A stretch of DNA of 10,721 nt from Bacteroidota bacterium (GTDB taxonomy: Bacteria; Bacteroidota; Bacteroidia; Bacteroidales; FEN-979). Every line of letters begins with the position of its first letter. Within the stretch, counting starts at the first letter, position 1. A model generated the notes under the pieces. The model saw nothing but the letters and a program-made list of their open reading frames with translations. It ran no database searches and was not told where the DNA came from. Positions 6,170-10,721 of this stretch are shown here, piece after piece. The stretch lies in assembly GCA_026391755.1 (NCBI GenBank), contig JAPLDN010000172.1, positions 1-10,721 on the forward strand, written 5' to 3'. The position numbers and the translations under genes are program-made.

Positions 6170-6757
6170 CTAGAGTGAATAATTTACCGAAACACCGTCG
6201 ATTGTTCCGCTTACACTGCCTCCTGTGCCGTTTGAATTGAGAATGATGGTCAAATTGATGTTGATGGTTTTATCAACACCCGGTCCGGTAACTTTAACTC
6301 CGCCTCCTATCTGCATGCTTGATGCTGACCCGAATTTACCTCCGTTTACCAGGGTGAATGTACCGGCAAGAGAAACATAGGGAGCGCCGTTCATTACATA
6401 GGTCTGTCCGTTTGATTTGAATGCAAAGGCATTTATCGTCTCAGTCAGGCCCAGCAGCATCGTACCGCTGATGATTGCGCCCGTTTGGTCGTTCACAGTC
6501 ATCGAGCCGGTAACGCTTCCGATCACATGGATATTACCACCCTCAGGTCCAGGTGTTGTGCTTTCAACACTAATGTTGATCGGATATACCGACTTCAAAG
6601 ATTTTGTAGGAGTGTTCCATGCCATACCTGCCTGGAATATCGCATTTACAATATCCTGGTTGTTCAGACCGGTTGGATCGGATGTTGATGAGTCTTTTTT
6701 ACAGCCACCCATTGAGATCAAAGCAATTGCGCAACAGAAAAACAGGATCTTTTTCAT
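6170..6757 (-). CDS. Small lipoprotein of unknown function
   Basis: A 195-residue protein starting at the ATG at 6757. The N-terminus is a signal peptide ending in a lipobox-like MGGC (16-19), so the mature protein should be lipid-anchored at C19. The rest is rich in Gly, Ser, Thr, Asn and Val, with alternating hydrophobic residues (NISVEST, HVIGSVTGSMTVND, GTMLLGLTETI, TINLTIILNSNGTGGSVSGTIDG) that suggest an all-beta fold. I recognise no named family. A perfect TAnnTTTG element at 6841-6848 probably drives it. Its stop lies 56 bases before the galactanase start on the same strand, so it may be the first gene of that operon, perhaps a glycan-binding or cell-surface partner. That role is inferred from position only; no catalytic motif is visible. 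Confidence 0.8.
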   Translation of the reverse strand: MKKILFFCCAIALISMGGCKKDSSTSDPTGLNNQDIVNAIFQAGMAWNTPTKSLKSVYPINISVESTTPGPEGGNIHVIGSVTGSMTVNDQTGAIISGTMLLGLTETINAFAFKSNGQTYVMNGAPYVSLAGTFTLVNGGKFGSASSMQIGGGVKVTGPGVDKTININLTIILNSNGTGGSVSGTIDGVSVNYSL

Positions 6758-6840
6758 TTTTTTCTTTGTCAGTGTTTATAGTGCTGACTCCGCACTCTTG
6801 AGTTTCATCTTATGAAAATGGGTTTTATTGTGAGTAATGT

Positions 6841-6848
6841 CAAAGTTA
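6841..6848 (-). promoter_or_regulatory. Candidate -7 promoter element for the lipoprotein-galactanase operon
   Basis: The minus strand reads TAACTTTG, an exact TAnnTTTG match. Transcription would begin near 6834 and leave a leader of about 77 bases before the ATG at 6757. No exact TTTG lies at the -33 position; the nearest is ATTGG at 6872-6876 with a spacer of about 24 bases. The leader contains a 5-bp stem (6780-6784 with 6792-6796) and an open frame of ten codons (6776-6808), neither of which is convincing as a regulator. Confidence 0.45.
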
Positions 6849-6901
6849 ATGCATTTTCAGAAGGTTGACGGCCAATGGTGGAAATTAATTTCAGTTTAGT
6901 A

Positions 6902-7534
6902 TCACAGCCTGCATTTAACAAGCTTCCGGTTTTCGTTCACACCCTTGTTTAGGAAATAAGCTTCTCCATTATAAATTTCAATCTTTTCAGGATAGGGCAG
7001 GGGCAATATAATTCCTTTCTGTAACTGCCCCGATTCCAGATCAATACGGTGTATCCGCACAATGTCACTTTTAAGAAATAAAGTATACATATCCCTGTTA
7101 TATTCATCAACGAGGATCATTGTCCCCCATCGCCAGCCTGATTCCGACAACCTGACAGAAGTTGCTGAATCGTATTTTGACATAGATCCCTTGTGAAATG
7201 TTATAGGGGCTTTTTTCAGGGACTTTCCTTCTTTATCCATTAATTCGATCACATCACTTGCAAAATTGAAAAATGCGATAGTGTTATCTTTTGTTTTTAA
7301 TACGGGGAAAGTCATTTTAAAATACTCGAACGCATGTGCCCTTGCTTCTTCTTTCTCAAATAAAATCCCGGTACTGTCGCCCTGAGCAAAATCAAATTCA
7401 AAATCCGTGACAATAAATCCATCTGAGGCCGGTTCCTGGGTTAACGCTGAACTCTGCAATAAACCTGTTCGTACCTTCCTGGCGATAAAGCCGGGGGAAT
7501 GGACAGGATCCGACCTGGATGTTGTATCCTTATT
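6902..7534 (-). pseudogene. C-terminal half of a probable six-bladed beta-propeller protein, no start codon
   Basis: The frame is open from 7534, just after an in-frame TGA at 7535-7537, to the TGA at 6902-6904. It contains no ATG or GTG before residue 49 of the part that begins at a TTG (7459). The protein part is well formed: DNTIAFFNFASDVIELMDKEG, LSESGWRWG, LVDEYNRDMYTLFL, IDLESGQLQKG, LPYPEKIEIYNGEAYFL and a KLVKCRL end. These repeated strand-turn patterns resemble the last blades of Bacteroidota six-bladed beta-propeller proteins, which are usually about 350-400 residues and carry a signal peptide. The first half and any signal peptide are absent. The 100 bases upstream, back to the stop of the protease gene at 7635, hold stops in all three frames and a G+C-rich inverted-repeat cluster. 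I infer a 5' deletion. Translation from TTG at 7459 (185 residues) cannot be excluded but would give an unexported half domain. Family call is moderate. Confidence 0.6.
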
Positions 7535-7558
7535 TCAGTATAACCTTGACAGCGGGAG

Positions 7559-7587
7559 CGGGAACCCGGTCCCGGGTTATATCCCGG
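7559..7587. repeat. G+C-rich inverted-repeat cluster
   Basis: Two short perfect inverted repeats lie close together: CGGG-AA-CCCG at 7559-7568, and CCGGG with CCCGG at 7572-7576 and 7583-7587 around a 6-base A/T loop. On the minus strand they fall about 50 bases after the protease stop codon and before the propeller remnant. They could fold in RNA and slow transcription, but no T-run follows, so this is not a clear intrinsic terminator. It may mark the rearrangement junction. Confidence 0.35.
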
Positions 7588-7634
7588 TATTGATATCCGA
7601 AGAAAGCATTACCAGGTAAGACTGAACAGCACGT

Positions 7635-10310
7635 CTACTTAATAATAACCAGTTTCCTCACTAAAAGCGTATCATCTGACTTTATTATAACCTGGTAAGT
7701 TCCTGCAGATGCCGACGAGAGGTCAACTTCATACTCCTTTTCTCCTCTGTATGATCTTTTAAGGATAAGCCTGCCTCCGATATCCACGACTTGTACTTCC
7801 ATATTACCGAGATCGCCGTATGCCGTCATAATACGGAACCTGCCTTTTGTGGGATTAGGTATTATCTTCAGTTCATTGCTTTCCTGTTCGCCAATACCGG
7901 CGGATGATTTCGCCTGTGTTACTGTAACTGTTTGAACCGGCAGGCTGGCTGCAGATACCGAGATGGTGGCTGAGCGGGCGAGGGTAGTGGTATTTTCAAG
8001 GTAATTTGCAACAATAGTCCCGTTACCGCTGCCCCCGGAGGTGACCGTACACCAGGCAACATCGCTTACAACGGTCCAGTCGGTATTTGAAGTTACTGAA
8101 AAATCAGTACCACCCTGCACATAAGTAACATTTTGATTGGCAGGAGTGACGTTGAGGATTGGAGTCGCACCTGACTGGACTACGGTCACATCGACAGAGC
8201 CTATGCCGGTTGCTGAAACAGTGATGGTAGCGGTTCTGCCCGTTATTACTGTATTTTCGGTAAACGTAACATGTATGGTGTCATTCCCGGTACCTGAAGG
8301 AGTAAAAGTGATCCAACCGGCATTGCCCGAAACCGTCCAGTTTGTATTTGATGTCACCGTGAATGTCGTATTTCCCGATGGGCTCCCGACGTTACGGGTT
8401 GGAGGGTCGACATTAAGGATAACAGCTGCTCCTTCCTGTGTAACTGTAACTACCTGGGCCGGTACCCCCGTCCCTGTTACAGTGATATGGGCAATTCTGG
8501 AAGTTACGGCAAGATTTTCGGTATAGTTTGTAAAGATGGTATCATTGTCTGTACCGGATGCCGTCACATTGCACCAGGATGTATCGGACGTAACAGCCCA
8601 GGAGATATTCGATGTGACATAGAACTCTGTATTGCCTGAGGCTGAACTTACATTCCGGTCGGAGGGTGTAACCGTGAGTGTGGGTAAGGATGTTACAAAA
8701 TTCATGGTGTCGCCGTTATAGACGCCTGAGGCCGTTGTACCTACCGCGCGGAAAAAATACTGGGTCCCTGAAGAAAGGCCTGTGAGAGCTTCGGTTACTG
8801 GAACTGGCGTTGATCCTGATCCAACCGGCAGGGTAGGTGTTGAATTTCCAAATGCATTCGTGGTCCCCCACTCGAAATGGTATGAAGTAAGCAATCCCAT
8901 GGGGTTTACCGTTCCGTTAAGTGTTGCCGAGCTAACAGATACACCGGTGGCGGCAAGAGTATGAACGATAGGTATAATGTTCGGGTCAAAACCGCCCAGG
9001 GTATCCCCCCCGATATTGGTCGGATCCAGCCACTCTTTTAACCTGCTTGAAGAACTAGATCCATATTCCCATGACATGGCAAATTTTCCGTAGAAATCCC
9101 ATTCCTGAGAGGAAGAGCATGAAGAGGGACCGCCATGTAACTGGCCTATGATATGATGATACTGGTCAAACATCGGGGAACCGGAGGACCCGGGTTCAGT
9201 GATTCCGTCGGTCCAGAAAACCTGCCAATGCGAATCGGCCGGAGTACCGCTCCATGAGCTTGAAGCAAACGCCTGGTTGGAATAGGATATTTTTTTTATA
9301 TCGCCCGACGGATGATGTATCCCGGCTCCTGATGCTGCAGCAATATCAGCCTTGTTCCAGCCGGCATAATATACACTATAGTTGGCCGGAGGCACAGAAC
9401 TCATCTGGACCAGGCAGAAGTCAGAAGCTGAATTCCTTGCTTTCAGGGTGGCTCCTGAAATTGAATTATACGGAGGAGAAGTTGAAGGATTTGTGCAGGT
9501 AGGGCTCTGCCAGTTGAACCAGAAAACCCAGCTTGCAGGGTTGCTGTAACAATGGTTGGCTGTAAGGATAAATGGTGTGCCGTCCTGGCTTGTATTATTT
9601 ACCAGGGCACCTGAACAAAATCCGCTTCCTCCTGTTACAAGCATACAGGCCGAATTTACCTGGTTTTGCCAGGAATCGGCCTCCGGACATTTTACATTGT
9701 TGTTGCAGGAACCCGATTGTCCGAAGGATTTGATATAGCTGAAGCCATCCCTGTAACCATGAGTGACCCTGTTCAGATGAAGCAGCCCGTGAAATGCAGT
9801 TCCTGCTGGTTCAAAATACTCAATGGTGATCTGATCCCCCGGTAATAAGGTTGTTGCAAAAACACTGTCATTCCTGTTGTTATAATCGGTGAATGCGCCA
9901 ATAACAGATGACCTGTCAAGGTTATATACAAATAGCGTTGCCCCGGATGGCAAAACATAATGATCAAATGTCAGGTTGATGGAGAAAGCTCCCGGGCAAG
10001 CTATACCAAGACGCCAGATCCTATCGCCGTTTGAGAGAACATCCCAATGTCCTGAATTATTCAAACCCAGGTCTACGTCGATATTCTCGCCAAATCTCCA
10101 TGGAACATCCTTATGGATATCATTGAGAGAGTCTTCACTCACCAGGCGGTTAACATCAACAGCTGGCATGGTTTCAACGGGCACCACAGCTGCAAGGCCT
10201 TGAGGATTCTTAAAACTTAATGGAAGGCCTCCCTGGCTGATCTGTGAAAAGCCTGCCAGGCTTGTGAGGAGTAAAGAAATCAGAGAAAAGCTTAAATAAA
10301 TTCTTTTCAT
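7635..10310 (-). CDS. T9SS-secreted lysyl-endopeptidase-like serine protease with FN3-like and three BACON-like domains
   Basis: An 891-residue secreted protein. Residues 1-22 are a signal peptide. An N-terminal region (to about 190) precedes a trypsin-fold S1 domain resembling Achromobacter lysyl endopeptidase (Lys-C): H253 in LTANHCYS, D297 in NSASDFCLVQ and S376 in EPGSSGSPMFD form the triad. IIGQLHGGPSSC (387-398) followed by D405 in WDFYG matches the region that sets lysine specificity, so cleavage after Lys is likely. Residues 447-540 are FN3-like (HFEWGTTNAFG, LSSGTQYFFRAVG). Three BACON-like repeats follow at about 544-628, 632-714 and 719-800. Residues 814-891 are a T9SS type A sorting domain (LKIIPNPTKGRF, then GTYQVII and a VRKLVIIK end), so export is by Sec then T9SS, to the surface or medium. 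A near-match promoter element (TA, three bases, TTTG) lies at 10387-10395. The M13 peptidase gene lies 92 bases upstream. Confidence 0.93.
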   Translation of the reverse strand: MKRIYLSFSLISLLLTSLAGFSQISQGGLPLSFKNPQGLAAVVPVETMPAVDVNRLVSEDSLNDIHKDVPWRFGENIDVDLGLNNSGHWDVLSNGDRIWRLGIACPGAFSINLTFDHYVLPSGATLFVYNLDRSSVIGAFTDYNNRNDSVFATTLLPGDQITIEYFEPAGTAFHGLLHLNRVTHGYRDGFSYIKSFGQSGSCNNNVKCPEADSWQNQVNSACMLVTGGSGFCSGALVNNTSQDGTPFILTANHCYSNPASWVFWFNWQSPTCTNPSTSPPYNSISGATLKARNSASDFCLVQMSSVPPANYSVYYAGWNKADIAAASGAGIHHPSGDIKKISYSNQAFASSSWSGTPADSHWQVFWTDGITEPGSSGSPMFDQYHHIIGQLHGGPSSCSSSQEWDFYGKFAMSWEYGSSSSSRLKEWLDPTNIGGDTLGGFDPNIIPIVHTLAATGVSVSSATLNGTVNPMGLLTSYHFEWGTTNAFGNSTPTLPVGSGSTPVPVTEALTGLSSGTQYFFRAVGTTASGVYNGDTMNFVTSLPTLTVTPSDRNVSSASGNTEFYVTSNISWAVTSDTSWCNVTASGTDNDTIFTNYTENLAVTSRIAHITVTGTGVPAQVVTVTQEGAAVILNVDPPTRNVGSPSGNTTFTVTSNTNWTVSGNAGWITFTPSGTGNDTIHVTFTENTVITGRTATITVSATGIGSVDVTVVQSGATPILNVTPANQNVTYVQGGTDFSVTSNTDWTVVSDVAWCTVTSGGSGNGTIVANYLENTTTLARSATISVSAASLPVQTVTVTQAKSSAGIGEQESNELKIIPNPTKGRFRIMTAYGDLGNMEVQVVDIGGRLILKRSYRGEKEYEVDLSSASAGTYQVIIKSDDTLLVRKLVIIK
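7911..8681 (-). repeat. Three tandem BACON-like domain repeats within the protease
   Basis: Three units of about 82-85 residues occupy 8427-8681, 8169-8417 and 7911-8156. Each starts with L-x-V-x-P, followed by N-V and a G-N-T or G-G-T turn, then VTSN-x-x-W-x-V, a second W within about ten residues, a G-rich G-x-x-x-D/G-T-I turn, a Y/F-x-E-N segment and an ending VTVTQ or VTVVQ. This order fits the BACON fold (Bacteroidetes-associated carbohydrate-binding often N-terminal). The copies differ enough in sequence that they are an old duplication, not recent slippage. A binding role for mucin or other glycans is proposed for the family; here it is inferred. Confidence 0.75.
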
Positions 10311-10402
10311 AATACTAAGGTTTGCCGGTTATTATCCTTTAATTTCATATACAATATCGGAGCGATAAATATGAGGAATACATCCACAAAAAATATATGC
10401 TT

Positions 10403-10721
10403 TTACCAGATCACTATCCTGAGTGAATCAGAGGCAGCGCTTTTACATCCGAAAGCATCAGAAAATTCCTTCATCAGAGGAAGTGTTGCATTGATCCTCC
10501 ACCGGGCAGGTGAATGTTCGTTAGTCTGAACCTGGTTAATAAGGCTCTCATTGGTCATGTTCTCCCTCCATACCTGGGCCCAGCCAAGGAAAAATCGCTG
10601 CTGGTATGTAAATCCGTCGATCTTTTCGGGCTTCTGTTTGCCTTCGAGGGATTTTTCAAGGGCATAATATCCGAGTGTTAATCCCCCCAGGTCGGCGATG
10701 TTCTCGCCCAGGGTAAGTTTG
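10403..10721 (-). CDS. M13 family zinc metallopeptidase (neprilysin/PepO type), C-terminal 105 residues
   Basis: The frame enters from the right edge and runs to a TAA at 10403-10405, giving 105 residues with no start inside the window. KLTLGENIADLGGL at the edge is the M13 signature that carries the third zinc ligand (E6 of the visible part) and the nearby Asp (D9); the HExxH motif would lie outside the window, to the right. It is followed by QQRFFLGWAQVW and ARWRINATLPLMKEF, then a final Cys-containing stretch ending IVIW, the usual end of the family, so the C-terminus is complete. M13 enzymes in Bacteroidota are exported and cut short peptides of up to about 40 residues. The gene precedes the Lys-C-like protease on the same strand; a 92-base gap with a weak promoter-like element separates them, so co-transcription is uncertain. 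Confidence 0.9.
   Translation of the reverse strand, partial: KLTLGENIADLGGLTLGYYALEKSLEGKQKPEKIDGFTYQQRFFLGWAQVWRENMTNESLINQVQTNEHSPARWRINATLPLMKEFSDAFGCKSAASDSLRIVIW

Noticed and set aside
6776..6808. Ten-codon open frame (MKLKSAESAL) in the lipoprotein leader
   Set aside because: No run of a single amino acid, no paired attenuator hairpins and no stop-loop arrangement; frames this short arise often by chance.
7407..7619. Plus-strand open frame of 70 codons across the propeller remnant and the gap
   Set aside because: It overlaps the well-formed propeller frame on the other strand, has no recognisable motif, and its start has no supporting context.
8137..8526. Plus-strand 129-codon open frame inside the BACON region
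   Set aside because: It is the reverse of repeated Thr/Val/Asn-rich codons in the protease, which naturally keep the opposite strand open.
10311..10402. Possible terminator or small RNA between the M13 and Lys-C-like protease genes
   Set aside because: No G+C-rich hairpin is visible; only a T-run and an imperfect promoter-like element (10387-10395) with a 3-base instead of 2-base spacer.

Overview
The window looks like a chromosomal stretch from a member of the Bacteroidota, probably an anaerobic or oxygen-shy Bacteroidales-like bacterium. Four signs support this. One secreted protease ends in a type IX secretion (T9SS) type A sorting domain. That protease carries BACON-type domains, which are typical of the phylum. 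Two candidate promoters match the Bacteroidota -7 element TAnnTTTG. A rubrerythrin lies next to a flavin reductase-rubredoxin fusion, a peroxide defence typical of anaerobes. Every protein gene but one is on the minus strand. I see no tRNA, rRNA, CRISPR array or insertion sequence. Apart from the two gene remnants described below, no gap between genes exceeds about 150 bases.

Layout from left to right, with minus-strand genes read right to left. Positions 1-301 hold the start of a LolA-like outer membrane lipoprotein-sorting protein that runs off the edge. At 328-714 lies the ligand-binding half of a TetR-type regulator whose DNA-binding half is missing. At 740-2113 is a secreted family GH47 alpha-mannosidase with all catalytic residues. 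It is divergent, across only 38 bases, from the lone plus-strand gene, a small exported SnoaL/DUF4440-like protein (2152-2616). From 6757 down to 2657 runs a tight co-directional block: a small unknown lipoprotein, a GH53 endo-beta-1,4-galactanase, an SDR oxidoreductase whose start overlaps the galactanase stop as ATGA, a flavin reductase-rubredoxin fusion (Hrb type) and rubrerythrin. At 6902-7534 is the C-terminal half of a probable six-bladed beta-propeller protein with no start codon. At 7635-10310 is an 891-residue T9SS-secreted, lysyl-endopeptidase-like serine protease with an FN3-like domain, three BACON-like repeats and a sorting domain. At the right edge (10403-10721) is the C-terminus of an M13 (neprilysin/PepO-type) zinc metallopeptidase.

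How the genes may work together: several products are exported hydrolases (GH47, GH53, the Lys-C-like protease and M13), which suits a degrader of glycoproteins and plant polysaccharide. No SusC/SusD pair is visible, so this is not a standard polysaccharide utilisation locus as far as the window shows. The Hrb-type reductase and rubrerythrin probably form an NAD(P)H-dependent peroxide-reducing chain. Two features deserve a second look: the coupling of a galactanase to that redox chain, and two genes that each lost their 5' half directly downstream of an intact co-directional gene. I did not find a clearly new multi-gene system.
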